Assembly: GCA_019747815.1 (NCBI GenBank)
Contig: JAIEQJ010000031.1
Span: 1 to 64,000, forward strand
Length of the DNA: 64,000 nt
Source of the DNA: Hyphomonadaceae bacterium
GTDB lineage: Bacteria > Pseudomonadota > Alphaproteobacteria > Rhizobiales > Hyphomicrobiaceae
Direction of reading: 5' to 3'
This document shows, piece after piece, positions 24,635 through 33,503 of this stretch. Below the pieces are notes generated by a model that ran no database searches, was not told where the DNA came from, and saw nothing but the letters and a program-made list of their open reading frames with translations. Numbering within the stretch: the stretch's first letter is position 1; each line of letters begins with the position of its first letter. A program made the position numbers and the translations under genes.

Positions 24635-25639
24635 TCAGGCAACCTTGACCATGCGTTTGCCGCGGTTCTCGCCGGCGAGCAGGCCGATCAGCGCGCGCGG
24701 TGTGTTCTCGAGCCCATCGATCACGTCTTCCTCGATTCTGAGCTTTCCCGCAGCGACCCAGGACTGCAGATCGGCAAGGGCCTTGTCACGCTCGGCGAAG
24801 AAGTCCGTGACGATGAAACCCTTGAGCGTGAGGCGCTTCACCACAATGAGGCCTGGCACGCCGCGCGGGCCCGCCGGCGGGGCGGCGCCGTCGTAGGCCG
24901 ATATGGCCCCGCAGCAGGAGACGCGGCCGTTCAAGTTCATCTGGAACAGGCACGCTTCCAGAATGTCGCCGCCGACGTTGTCGAAATAGACGTCGATGCC
25001 CTTCGGCGCCGCCTCCTTCAGGGCTTTGAAGAGCGGGCCCGCCTTGTAGTCGACGGCGGCGTCGAAGCCGAGCTCCTTGACGAGCCAATCGCATTTCTGC
25101 TGCCCGCCGGCGACGCCGACCACGCGGCATCCCTTGATCTTGGCAATCTGCCCGACGATGGAGCCGACGGAGCCCGCTGCAGCGGAGACCACGACCGTTT
25201 CACCCGGCTTCGGATCGGCAATGCGCAGCAGGCCGAAGTAGGCCGTCAGGCCGGCGATGCCATAGACGCTCAGCAAATGCGTCATCGGCTCGATCTTGGG
25301 GACCTTGAGGAGGCGCTTGACCGGCAGCGCGATGTAGTCCTGCCATCCCGTGTCGGCGAATACGAGGTCGCCCGGCGCGAAGCCCGGCGCCTTGCTCTCG
25401 ACAACCTCGGCGATCGCCCCACCGGCCATGACCGATCCGGCGCCAACGGCCTCCCGGTAGGTTGCGCCCTGCATCCAGGCGCGGTTGGCGGCGTCGAGCG
25501 AGATGTACCGCACGCGCAGAAGCGCCTCGCCGTCCCTGGGGGCCGGCACCGGGCCCTGTGTGAGGCGGAAATGCTGCGGTCCAAGCTTGTCCTTGGGCGT
25601 CTCCGCCAACAGGATCTGGCGATTTGTCGGGGATGTCAT
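24635..25639 (-). CDS. NADP-dependent MDR oxidoreductase (curcumin-reductase/PTGR-like)
   Basis: Zinc-free medium-chain reductases of this group reduce the C=C of enones, using NADPH. The 334 residues start at the ATG at 25639 behind GGGAGGAGCCC. The N-terminal catalytic domain begins NRQILLAETPKDKLGPQHF. The Rossmann part has VVVSAAAGSVGSIVGQIAKIKGCRVVGVAGG (about 150-180), matching the AAAGAVG motif of the family, and YFDNVGGDILEACL. The C-terminus includes LTLKGFIVTDF. No zinc-binding Cys cluster is present. The gene stands alone, convergent with the preceding methyltransferase pair (45 bases). Confidence 0.93.
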   Translation of the reverse strand: MTSPTNRQILLAETPKDKLGPQHFRLTQGPVPAPRDGEALLRVRYISLDAANRAWMQGATYREAVGAGSVMAGGAIAEVVESKAPGFAPGDLVFADTGWQDYIALPVKRLLKVPKIEPMTHLLSVYGIAGLTAYFGLLRIADPKPGETVVVSAAAGSVGSIVGQIAKIKGCRVVGVAGGQQKCDWLVKELGFDAAVDYKAGPLFKALKEAAPKGIDVYFDNVGGDILEACLFQMNLNGRVSCCGAISAYDGAAPPAGPRGVPGLIVVKRLTLKGFIVTDFFAERDKALADLQSWVAAGKLRIEEDVIDGLENTPRALIGLLAGENRGKRMVKVA

Positions 25640-25804
25640 GGGCTCCTCCCTGGCCGGGGCGGCGGCGTGAATTCGCCCGCACCCCAGAAACAGTGCTGTG
25701 CAGGTCCAGGATGTACCGCCAGCGCGCAGCGGTCTACCGGCTATGATAAGCCCCAGCATAATAGGTCGCGGCCGGCCAACGGCAGGCGTGCAAGGGAGCA
25801 AGTG

Positions 25805-26578
25805 ATGCAAACGTCACGCGACTGGATCGGCACGGCCACCGTCGCCAGCCTGCTCGCGCTGTGGGCGGTGCTGACCATGGTGACGGGGACGATCGATACG
25901 TTGCGCTTTCCGTCCCCGGTTCAGTTCTGGCAGTCCCTCAAGCAGATCGCCACGACCGGCTATGCCGACGGCACGCTGCTGTCGCATTCGCTGCACAGCC
26001 TCAAGCTTGTGATCATGGGCTTCACGGTCGCGGCTGCGGTCGGCATCCCGCTCGGCCTGCTGATGGGCTGGAGCCGCCGCGCCGAGGCGCTGATCAATCC
26101 GGTATTTCTTCTCGTGCGGCCGATCCCGCCGCTGGCCTGGATTCCCTTGGCTATTCTTTGGCTCGGCCTTGGAGATGCCGCCAAGATCATGGTCATCTTC
26201 TTTGCCGCCTTCGTACCCTCCGTCATCAACACGTTCACGGGGGTGCGCGGCATCGAGCCCAACGTGATCGAGGCGGCGCGCATGCTGGGCACCGGACGCT
26301 GGCGCTTGGCGCGGGAGGTGCTGGTGCCGGCGGCGGCGCCCATGATCTTCACCGGCTTGCGCCTGTCGCTGCAGGCATCATGGACGACGCTGGTTGCGGC
26401 CGAGCTGGTGGGTGCGCTGGCGGGCCTCGGCCGCGTGCTCAACGTGGCACAGCAGGACATCTACCCCGCGATGGTCATGGTGGGAATGGCGGCCGTCGGC
26501 GCCTGGGGATGGGCGACGACGCGCGTGCTGGCGGTCGTCGAGGCGCGCGCCATGCCCTGGCTCGCGGTGCGGGCGTGA
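25805..26578 (+). CDS. ABC transporter permease, NitT/TauT type (1 of 2)
   Basis: This inner-membrane permease of an importer for sulfonates, nitrate, or other small anions or thiamine-like compounds has 257 residues from the ATG at 25805, GGGAG upstream. About six helices are present. The cytoplasmic coupling loop EAARMLGTGRWRLAREVLVPAAAPMI (about 155-180) is the EAA motif contacting the ATPase. It is the first gene of the operon permease-permease-ATPase-receptor. Having two different permeases suggests a heterodimeric channel. Confidence 0.9.
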   Translation: MQTSRDWIGTATVASLLALWAVLTMVTGTIDTLRFPSPVQFWQSLKQIATTGYADGTLLSHSLHSLKLVIMGFTVAAAVGIPLGLLMGWSRRAEALINPVFLLVRPIPPLAWIPLAILWLGLGDAAKIMVIFFAAFVPSVINTFTGVRGIEPNVIEAARMLGTGRWRLAREVLVPAAAPMIFTGLRLSLQASWTTLVAAELVGALAGLGRVLNVAQQDIYPAMVMVGMAAVGAWGWATTRVLAVVEARAMPWLAVRA

Positions 26579-26589
26579 GGCGCGATCGC

Positions 26590-27384
26590 ATGCGGTCCAG
26601 CACGACCCGTCCGCCGTCAACCGCCGAGAGGCTGCTGCTGGGCGCCATCGGCTTGGCGAGCTTCCTCGGCCTTTGGTGGGGGATGTCCGCGTCGGGCCTG
26701 GTGGCCAAGCAGTTCCTGCCGACGCCCCTCGATGTCCTGGCGCGCACGCAGTATCTGCTCACCGAGCCCTTCGCCGGCGCGACCCTGCCGGAGCATCTCG
26801 CCCGGAGCCTGGAGCGCTACGCCTACGGCTTCCTGCTGGCGGCGGGGGTGGGGGTGCCGCTCGGCCTGCTGATGGGCTGGTTTCGCTGGCTCGACGCAAT
26901 GGTGACGCCGGTGTTCGACGGCCTGCGCTTCATTGCGCCGATCGCCTGGGTGCCGTTCGCCGCGCTGTGGTTCGGCACCGGCATCGGCGGGCCGATCATG
27001 ATCATCTTCTCGGGCGCCTTTCCGCCGTGCCTGATCAATGCCTACCGCGGCGCGCGGTTCGTGGATGCCAAGTACATCGAAGCGGCACGGATGCTGGGCA
27101 CCGGCAGCCTGCGCACCATCCTGGAGGTGCTGCTGCCGGCATCGTTTCCCGCGATCGTGGCCGGCCTGCGCATCGGCGCCGGGCTCGGCTGGCAATCGCT
27201 GGTCGGCGCGGAGCTGATCGTGGCATCCGCGGGTGTCGGCTATATGATGGTGCAGGGCCAGAGCAACATCTCCACACCGACGGTGGTGGCCGGCATGGTC
27301 GCCATCGGTCTTGTGGGTCTCGTCATCGACGTCTTCCTGCGACAAATCGAGGCCTTCGTGCGCCACAGAAGAGGGCTGGCATGA
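26590..27384 (+). CDS. ABC transporter permease, NitT/TauT type (2 of 2)
   Basis: The second permease has 264 residues from the ATG at 26590 (GAGG nine bases upstream). A GTG at 26575 overlapping the previous stop (GTGA) is in frame and could be used through coupling. Six helices are visible, with the same EAA-type coupling loop as its neighbour (EAARMLGTGSLRTILEVLLPASFPAIV, about 160-185). AGVGYMMVQGQSNISTPTVVAGM near residue 220 is usual for the SsuC/TauC branch. Its stop overlaps the ATPase start by four bases. Confidence 0.9.
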   Translation: MRSSTTRPPSTAERLLLGAIGLASFLGLWWGMSASGLVAKQFLPTPLDVLARTQYLLTEPFAGATLPEHLARSLERYAYGFLLAAGVGVPLGLLMGWFRWLDAMVTPVFDGLRFIAPIAWVPFAALWFGTGIGGPIMIIFSGAFPPCLINAYRGARFVDAKYIEAARMLGTGSLRTILEVLLPASFPAIVAGLRIGAGLGWQSLVGAELIVASAGVGYMMVQGQSNISTPTVVAGMVAIGLVGLVIDVFLRQIEAFVRHRRGLA

Positions 27385-28178
27385 GCGCCATCGAGTTCGA
27401 CAACGTGGGCAGGCTGTTCGAGCGGGACGGGCGCTCGTTTCCGGCCCTCGACGGCGTTGACCTGACGGTTGCCGACAAGGAGTTCGTGGCGCTGGTCGGC
27501 CCCTCGGGCTGCGGCAAGACCACGTGCCTGCGCATGGCCGCGGGGTTCGAGGCGCCGTCCAGCGGCCGCGTGCTGGTGGGCGGCGCTCCGGTTCCGGGCC
27601 CGGGTCCGGACCGGGCCGTCGTGTTCCAGCAATTCGCGCTGTTTCCGTGGAAGACGGTGGCCGACAATGTGGCCTTCGGCCTGCGCAACAAGGGCATGGC
27701 CGCTCCGGAGCGGCGGGATCGCATCGCCGCGATCATCAAGCTGATGGGGCTCGACGGCTACGAGACGGCGTTTCCGCACCAGCTGTCCGGCGGCATGCAG
27801 CAGCGGGTTGCCATTGCCCGCGCCTATGTGCTCGACCCGCAGGTGCTGCTGATGGATGAGCCGTTCGGTGCGCTCGATGCGCAGACGCGTGTCGTCATGC
27901 AGGAGGAGCTCGTGCGCATCGCACGCATCAATCCTCGCACCGTGCTGTTCATTACGCATGCCGTGGAAGAGGCCGTGTACCTGGCCGACCGTGTGGCGGT
28001 GATGACGCAACGGCCGGGGCGAATCAAGGAGGTCCTCGATGTGCGCGCCATCCGCGCCGCGGAGAACTGGGACCGCCATGCGCGCGTGGAGGATGTCATG
28101 GACCTGGAAAGCTTCGTGCACCTGCGCACGCACATCTGGCGGTCGCTGCGCGAGGAGAAGGTAGGAGGGGAGCGCTGA
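27381..28178 (+). CDS. ABC transporter ATPase, NitT/TauT type
   Basis: This ATPase powers the importer formed by the two preceding permeases. The 265 residues begin at the ATG overlapping the upstream stop (ATGA). Walker A is GPSGCGKTT (about 40-48), Q-loop VVFQQFALFPWKTV, signature LSGGMQQRVAIARA, Walker B VLLMDEPFGALD, and the H-loop FITHAVEEAVYLADRV. The last 40 residues form the extra helical tail typical of the SsuB/TauB branch. The 51-base gap to the receptor gene holds its ribosome site. Confidence 0.95.
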   Translation: MSAIEFDNVGRLFERDGRSFPALDGVDLTVADKEFVALVGPSGCGKTTCLRMAAGFEAPSSGRVLVGGAPVPGPGPDRAVVFQQFALFPWKTVADNVAFGLRNKGMAAPERRDRIAAIIKLMGLDGYETAFPHQLSGGMQQRVAIARAYVLDPQVLLMDEPFGALDAQTRVVMQEELVRIARINPRTVLFITHAVEEAVYLADRVAVMTQRPGRIKEVLDVRAIRAAENWDRHARVEDVMDLESFVHLRTHIWRSLREEKVGGER

Positions 28179-28229
28179 CCCCGGTGGGGACAGGTAGCCC
28201 CGAAAAACACAAGCCTAGGAGAGGAAAAT

Positions 28230-29270
28230 ATGAAGCATCTTTGGAGACTTCTGGCGCTCACCCCGCTGATGGTGGGGGCCGTACCGCAGGCCATGGCGCA
28301 GACGCCCATCAAGGTCAGCTATCAGCCCGCACTCTATTGGGCGCTGCCCTACTACGTGGCGACGGAGAACAAGTTCTGGGCCGACGCAGGCCTGACGCCG
28401 GAGTTCTCGACCTTCCCGGCCGGTGCGCCGCAGGTGGCGGCCGCGCAGGCCAAGGCATGGGATGTCGGCGGCACCGGCTCCGTGCCGGCGGTGCTCGGCG
28501 CAGCGCGCTTCGGATTGGTCACCATCGGCATCACCAACGACGAGTCGAAGGCAAACGTGCTGATGGTGCGGGCCGACAAGTTCGAAGCCGCCAAGAAGGA
28601 TCCCACGATCATCAAGGGGCAGAAGATCCTTCTCACCACCAACTCGACCGGAGACTACTCGGTGCAGGCCTGCCTCAAGAAATGGGGCATCGCCAAGGCC
28701 GATGTGCAACTCGTGAACCTGGGGCAGGCACAGATCATCTCCGCCGTCTCGTCCAACAACGGCGACTTTGCCGGTGTGTGGGCGCCGAACAACTATACGC
28801 TCGCCGAGAAGGCCAACGCCAAGCTGCTGTGCAGCGGTCACGAGGCCGGTGCCATCGTGCCGGGCGCGCTCATCGCCCGCCCCGACTTCGCCAAGGAGAA
28901 TCCGGACGCGGTCGCCAGATATCTGGCCGTGTACTTGCGCGCGTGGGCGTGGATCGGCGCCCATCCGAAGGAGGCGCGGGCCATGATGAAAAGATTCTAC
29001 GCTCAGGGCGGCGTCGAGATCTCGGATGCGGGCATGGAATCGGAGTTTGCCGACCGGCCGGTGTTCGGGCTCGATGCGCAGATCAGGATCCTCGATCGCA
29101 GCAAGGGCAAATCCGATGTCGACACGTGGCTCGGCAACATCGGCGCGTTCATGCAGTCCGTCGGCACCATCCCCGCAGTGCCGGACACCAAGGGTTTCAT
29201 CGACGACGCATTCATGAAGCGGGTGGCGGCCGATCCCAAGCTGAGGGCGATCGCAACCAAGGCGGACTGA
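28230..29270 (+). CDS. ABC transporter substrate-binding protein, NitT/TauT type
   Basis: This periplasmic receptor for the importer has 346 residues from the ATG at 28230 with AGGAGAGGAAA upstream. A signal peptide ends near residue 23 (AMA-QT). The mature part, IKVSYQPALYWALPYYVATENKFW..AGLTPEF, is the NMT1/SsuA-type start; AAAQAKAWDVGGTGSVPAVLGAARFGL and LTTNSTGDYSVQACLKKWGI follow the family. The downstream genes are a small protein, a LysR regulator and an enoyl-CoA hydratase, none of which reveals the ligand. Confidence 0.92.
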   Translation: MKHLWRLLALTPLMVGAVPQAMAQTPIKVSYQPALYWALPYYVATENKFWADAGLTPEFSTFPAGAPQVAAAQAKAWDVGGTGSVPAVLGAARFGLVTIGITNDESKANVLMVRADKFEAAKKDPTIIKGQKILLTTNSTGDYSVQACLKKWGIAKADVQLVNLGQAQIISAVSSNNGDFAGVWAPNNYTLAEKANAKLLCSGHEAGAIVPGALIARPDFAKENPDAVARYLAVYLRAWAWIGAHPKEARAMMKRFYAQGGVEISDAGMESEFADRPVFGLDAQIRILDRSKGKSDVDTWLGNIGAFMQSVGTIPAVPDTKGFIDDAFMKRVAADPKLRAIATKAD

Positions 29271-29312
29271 CGACCAATCGGGTGCACGACGCGGATCAGC
29301 GGATCGCGGGAT

Positions 29313-29543
29313 CTATTCATGCGCGGGCTGCGGAACCCGCATCCGGTGGCGCTCAGGGCTGTCGGGCGGGCCCGTCAGCCGCAGCCGGCGTGCGCCCGGC
29401 GCCCGAGCGTCCTGCCGGCGCCCAAGCAGTGCCGCGAAGACGCTTCTGAACGCCGCGACACGCGCGTCGCGGGCGGCGCGCAGCAGCTCGCGCATCTGTT
29501 CCGGGGTCAGGTCGGAGAAGGGGTGGTCTGTGGCGGGTGTCAT
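29313..29543 (-). CDS. Small hypothetical protein (76 aa)
   Basis: The 76-codon gene starts MTPATDHPFSDLTPEQMRELL, with GAGG about 12 bases upstream. Residues 12-45 would form one amphipathic helix (ARDARVAAFRSVFAALLG); the C-terminal half is Arg/Pro rich and probably disordered. It is reminiscent of short Arg-rich alphaproteobacterial proteins (DUF1127-like), but I cannot assign a family. It is divergent from the LysR gene, sharing a 107-base AT-richer promoter region. Confidence 0.5.
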   Translation of the reverse strand: MTPATDHPFSDLTPEQMRELLRAARDARVAAFRSVFAALLGRRQDARAPGARRLRLTGPPDSPERHRMRVPQPAHE

Positions 29544-29650
29544 CTTTAATATTCCTCATATGCCCATGGGGATCATCAGAAATAAGTTGATAAAAATTCC
29601 AGGACAAACGATGTTATCTCGCCCACCGGCTGAGAGAAACTAAAGCGTCC

Positions 29651-30589
29651 ATGCGCCGTCCTCTGCCCCCGCTGAATGCGCTGCGGGCCTTTGAGGCCAC
29701 GGCCCGGCATTTGAGCTTCTCCAAGGCCGCGCAGGAATTGCATGTCACGCCCGCGGCGCTGAGCCACCAGGTGCGCGGATTGGAGGACCAGCTCGGGATG
29801 AAGCTGTTTCTGCGCCGGGCACGGTCGATCGAGCTGACCGCCTCGGCGCGTCTGATCTACCCGGGCATCCGCACCGGCTTTGAGGCCATTCGCGAGGCCG
29901 TCGACCGGCTCGACCGCGGCAACCGGGACCGGGTGCTGGTCGTGAGCTCGACGCCGGGCCTGACGGCCAAATGGCTGGTGCCGCGACTCTACAAATTCCT
30001 CGCGCAGCATCCCGACATTGAAACGCGCATCACCGCCAGCGTCGGCTATGCCAACTTCACGACCGACGACATCGACGTCGGCATCCGCCTCAGCTCGGGC
30101 GTCCATCCCGACCTCTACGTGGAGAAGGTATCGGACGAGTGGCTGCTGCCGCTGTGCAGTCCGCGCTTGCTGGAGGGTGCACATCCGCTAAGAACAGCGC
30201 AGGACCTCAAGCGCTTCACCTTGATCCAGGTGGATCTGCCGGGCGTGGTGCCCACGTGGGCCGACTGGATGGCCATGGCGGGCCTCGGCGGCATCGACAG
30301 CACGCGCGGGCTTCGGCTGAACGTTGCCGACCATGCCCTCGATGCTGCCAGCGAAGGTGTGGGGGTGGTGCTCGCCTACAAGATGGTCGCTGCGCGCGAC
30401 ATCGCCCTGAAGCGCCTGGTCGTTCCCTTCGGGCCGGAAATGCCGCTGCCCGGTCGGGCGTACTATTTCGTCTGTGCCAAGGGCCAGGAGAAGCGCGCGC
30501 CCATCAAGGCCTTCCGCGACTGGATCGTGGCCGAGATGCAGGAGACCCATGCCGCCTTGCGGCAGGTGCAGATGAGTGAGGCGCGCTGA
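29651..30589 (+). CDS. LysR-family transcriptional regulator, GcvA type
   Basis: This DNA-binding regulator has 312 residues. The N-terminal winged helix is the GcvA-branch pattern PPLNALRAFEATARHLSFSKAAQELHVTPAALSHQVRGLE (about 5-44), followed by the linker helix and a periplasmic-binding-like effector domain (from about 95, VLVVSSTPGLTAKWLVPRLYKF). It faces the small protein gene divergently, so self-regulation or control of that gene is possible. The following enoyl-CoA hydratase, 88 bases on, is also a candidate target. The effector is unknown. Confidence 0.92.
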   Translation: MRRPLPPLNALRAFEATARHLSFSKAAQELHVTPAALSHQVRGLEDQLGMKLFLRRARSIELTASARLIYPGIRTGFEAIREAVDRLDRGNRDRVLVVSSTPGLTAKWLVPRLYKFLAQHPDIETRITASVGYANFTTDDIDVGIRLSSGVHPDLYVEKVSDEWLLPLCSPRLLEGAHPLRTAQDLKRFTLIQVDLPGVVPTWADWMAMAGLGGIDSTRGLRLNVADHALDAASEGVGVVLAYKMVAARDIALKRLVVPFGPEMPLPGRAYYFVCAKGQEKRAPIKAFRDWIVAEMQETHAALRQVQMSEAR

Positions 30590-30677
30590 GTACGGGGGTC
30601 GCGCAGACGGCTCAAATCGACGACAGAGGACCGGTCTTGCCCTCGCCAGGCGAGAGACAGCCAAGGAGCACAAGCAC

Positions 30678-31487
30678 ATGACGCAGCGCTATGCGCACTA
30701 CACAGCCTTGAAGTTCGCGCGACCGCGTCCGCGCATCCTCGAGGTCATCCTGTCCAAGCCGGGAAAGCTCAACGCGCTGGATGCCGACGGCCACCGCGAG
30801 CTGGCGGAGGTGTGGCGCGACATCGACCGTGATCCGGAGACTTCGGTGGCGGTGCTGCGCGGCGATGGCGGCGTGTTCTCGGCCGGCGGCGATCTCGGCA
30901 TGATCGAGGTGATGGCCCGGGACTGGGCGACCCGCACGCGCGTGTGGAAGGAAGCGAGCGACCTCGTCTACAACGTGATCAACTGCACCAAGCCGATCGT
31001 TGCGGCCATCGAGGGGCCGTGCGTCGGCGCGGGGCTGGCGGCGGCGATGGTCGCCGACATCACGGTGGCCGGGCGGCGGGCGCGCATCATCGACGGACAC
31101 ACGCGGCTCGGCGTGGCGGCGGGCGATCACTCGGCCATCGTGTGGCCGCTGCTGTGCGGCATGGCCAAGGCGAAATACTACCTGCTGCTGTGCGAGATGG
31201 TGACCGGCGAGGAGGCCGAGCGCATCGGCCTCGTCTCCATGGCGGCCGATGACGGCAAGGTGGTGGAGACCGCGCTGGCCGCAGCCGAGAAGCTGCGCGA
31301 CATGCCGCCGGCCGCGGTGCGCTGGACCAAGCACGCCCTCAATAATTGGCTGCGCATGGCAGGCCCGACCTTCGATGCCTCGCTGGCCATGGAGTTCATG
31401 GGTTTTTCGGGGCCCGAGGTGCAGGAGGGCATGGCGGCGCTGAAGGAGAAGCGGCGCCCCAAGTTCGACCCCAAGGATCCGTTCTGA
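30678..31487 (+). CDS. Enoyl-CoA hydratase/isomerase family protein
   Basis: This crotonase-fold enzyme acts on acyl-CoA thioesters. The ATG at 30678 is chosen for the AAGGAG nine bases upstream; 269 residues result. Oxyanion-hole residues are visible in [13 protein letters not shown] and [12 protein letters not shown] (about 70-80). [22 protein letters not shown] (about 115-136) is the second half of the site. One catalytic Glu of classic hydratases is replaced around [13 protein letters not shown], so the reaction may be isomerisation or another crotonase chemistry. Confidence 0.9.
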   Translation: MTQRYAHYTALKFARPRPRILEVILSKPGKLNALDADGHRELAEVWRDIDRDPETSVAVLRGDGGVFSAGGDLGMIEVMARDWATRTRVWKEASDLVYNVINCTKPIVAAIEGPCVGAGLAAAMVADITVAGRRARIIDGHTRLGVAAGDHSAIVWPLLCGMAKAKYYLLLCEMVTGEEAERIGLVSMAADDGKVVETALAAAEKLRDMPPAAVRWTKHALNNWLRMAGPTFDASLAMEFMGFSGPEVQEGMAALKEKRRPKFDPKDPF

Positions 31488-31601
31488 GCCGCCCGGGTCG
31501 CCCGGCGCCCGGTAACAAACGTGTGCCTCCTTGCGCCCCGCGCCGGCCGGCGCCACCTAACGGGCACGATCGAGCAATCTTCACGAGCCGGGAGGTCCGC
31601 G

Positions 31602-32165
31602 GTGGCCAAGCTGCAAACACAGGGCGTGCATCACATCACTCTGGTCGGTGCCGACCGGCAGACGTCGGTGGATTTCTGGGAGGGTGTGCTCGGCATGCCG
31701 CTCGTCTTCGAGCAGCCCAATCTCGACGATCCGGACACCAACCATCTCTATTTCGATCCGGGCGACGGCCGGCTGGTCACGGTCTTCACGAACGAGAATT
31801 CAAAGCCTGCCTCCCGGCCCAACCCCATGGGCATCGGCAATCTGCATCATCTGGCGTTCATGGTCTCGCGCGCCACCTACACCCAAGCCAAGACGCGGCT
31901 GGAGGAGCGCGGCTTTCCCAACTCTGGCGAGGTCGATCGCGGCTTCATGTACTCCATCTACTTCCGCGACCCCCTGGGCCAGCTCCTGGAGCTGGCCTGC
32001 TACAAGTTCGAGCCACCCACCGGCACGAGGCACGCCGACGTGCTGCGGGAAGCCCACAACATTCGTGTGGCCAAGGGTGCCTACAACATAGCCGATGAGC
32101 ATCTGGCCGATGCCATCGAGCTGCTGTCGAAGAAGCCGGCGCCGGCTGCGGCCAGCAAGCCCTAG
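31602..32165 (+). CDS. VOC-family (glyoxalase/bleomycin-resistance fold) protein
   Basis: This is a vicinal-oxygen-chelate fold protein, a family of metal-dependent dioxygenases, isomerases and lyases. The GTG at 31602 is selected for the GGGAGG eight bases before it; 187 residues follow. The first metal-binding His sits in QGVHHITLVGADRQTSVDFW. A second His is in NLHHLAFMV (about 82-90), and the Glu of the late strand is in DPLGQLLELACY. A 40-residue C-terminal helical tail is an addition to the domain. Convergent with the acyltransferase gene after 28 bases. The substrate is unknown. Confidence 0.85.
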   Translation: MAKLQTQGVHHITLVGADRQTSVDFWEGVLGMPLVFEQPNLDDPDTNHLYFDPGDGRLVTVFTNENSKPASRPNPMGIGNLHHLAFMVSRATYTQAKTRLEERGFPNSGEVDRGFMYSIYFRDPLGQLLELACYKFEPPTGTRHADVLREAHNIRVAKGAYNIADEHLADAIELLSKKPAPAAASKP

Positions 32166-32193
32166 CCGCCCGACAGCGGCGACGCACCGGCCG

Positions 32194-32952
32194 TCAGACC
32201 GCAGCGCTCGATCGGGTCGGAAGCACAGTTCCGTCGTTGAAGTAGCGTTCCAGGCCGGCATTCAGGCCTGCCGGGCCGCCCGCAAGGGAGACGTTGTCTG
32301 CGCGCTTGATCGTGATCGTGACGGCAAGCCGGTGCAGGAGCGGCGCACGCGGCCGCTGCTTGCCGAACAGGCTTCGCTCCAGGCCGGCGATTTTCACCAG
32401 CAGCACGGGTTTGTCCGGATGATCCTGAATGAGGTCATGCACGCCCGACAGGTGGGGTGGGATGGCGACGTTGTGACCGTCGCCGATCCTGCCTTCGCAG
32501 AACACCAGCAGATGATGGCCCGCATCGAGCACCTTGCTCATGATCGATGCGGCCTTCTCCTTGCGGCGCTTGCGCTCCTCAAGCCACAGCGCCGGCCTGT
32601 TGGGATCGTGAGGGTGCCAGCGCGCGGGCGGGTTCGTGGGACTGCCGAGGCAGATGACGCCGAACAGTTTCATGAGCCACCATTGCGTCCAGTCGGTGTA
32701 CTCGGCGTGCCACGCCGTCGCGCGGATGCGCGCATGCGGCCACGCATTGCTCATGAGGAAGGGCCCGTCGAGGAAGGAGACGTGGTTGGCAACCACGATC
32801 GAGCCGTTTGTGCAACTCAGGGCCTCGTCGCCCCCGACGATGTCGACCCGATAGTTGAGAGCAAAGAGCGGTTGGGCGATGAAATTTCTGAAGGCCGAGC
32901 GGGCGAGCGCGCCCAGCGTGCGGTCGACACCCTTGATGAATGCCTTGTCCAC
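32194..32952 (-). CDS. PlsC-like lysophospholipid acyltransferase family protein
   Basis: This membrane-associated acyltransferase transfers acyl groups to glycerol-phosphate or similar acceptors. The 252 residues carry the catalytic N-H-x-x-x-x-D motif as NHVSFLD (56-62) and the substrate motif FCEGRIG (E153-G154). A hydrophobic segment near residues 20-35 may tether it to the membrane. The YTDWTQWWLMKLFGVICLG stretch is usual for this subgroup rather than housekeeping PlsC. The start lies one base past the stop of the SRPBCC gene upstream, so both form an operon read leftward from about 33412. Confidence 0.87.
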   Translation of the reverse strand: MDKAFIKGVDRTLGALARSAFRNFIAQPLFALNYRVDIVGGDEALSCTNGSIVVANHVSFLDGPFLMSNAWPHARIRATAWHAEYTDWTQWWLMKLFGVICLGSPTNPPARWHPHDPNRPALWLEERKRRKEKAASIMSKVLDAGHHLLVFCEGRIGDGHNVAIPPHLSGVHDLIQDHPDKPVLLVKIAGLERSLFGKQRPRAPLLHRLAVTITIKRADNVSLAGGPAGLNAGLERYFNDGTVLPTRSSAAV

Positions 32953-32953
32953 G

Positions 32954-33412
32954 TCAGGCCTTGCTCCCGTGTCTCAGTTCAGCCTCACGCTTGAGATCCA
33001 CAAGATCGGCATCGAGGTGGCGCTGCACGGTGCCCTTGAACCGCGTGGCCAGAGGCGCAAACAGCCGCGCGAGCAGCGTCGTGGGTTGTCCCTCGAAGGA
33101 GAGGATCACGCGGGTGCCCACCGCATGCGGCTCGAACAGGCGTCCGGTGCGATAGGCGGTGCCGTGACTGAAGGCCGTCAGCAGGAACCGGCGTGGCGGT
33201 TGGAGTTCGGCGAGGGTCATCTCTTCGGTCGCCGCGCGGCCGAACATGATGCGCGTCTCGCGAAACCGGGTGCCGACGGCGATCGGGCCCGGTGTGAGCA
33301 GCTCCACCTTCTGAATGCCGGAGATGAACCGCGGCCAGTCTGCAATGTCGACGGCCGCGGCAAAAACCGTGTCGGGTGGAGCAGCGACCAGGGAGTCCAC
33401 GATGATCCGCAT
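32954..33412 (-). CDS. SRPBCC-family protein (polyketide cyclase/START-like)
   Basis: This small hydrophobic-ligand-binding fold has 152 residues from the ATG at 33412, GAGGTGAC upstream. It opens RIIVDSLVAAPPDTVFAAAVDIADWPRFI, the SRPBCC/CoxG-type start, and has the long C-terminal helix (LFAPLATRFKGTVQRHLDADLVDLKREAE). Such proteins bind lipids or aromatic compounds or help lipid transfer. Co-transcription with the acyltransferase one base downstream suggests a role in lipid handling, by inference. Divergent from the pirin gene, 91 bases between. Confidence 0.85.
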   Translation of the reverse strand: MRIIVDSLVAAPPDTVFAAAVDIADWPRFISGIQKVELLTPGPIAVGTRFRETRIMFGRAATEEMTLAELQPPRRFLLTAFSHGTAYRTGRLFEPHAVGTRVILSFEGQPTTLLARLFAPLATRFKGTVQRHLDADLVDLKREAELRHGSKA

Positions 33413-33503
33413 GTCACCTCGCGGCCATGTCTTCCGCGTCTTTGCAGACGGCTCCGGCGACATTAAGTTGGCGGGGGGCACACTACCAGAAAGGATGTGA
33501 CGC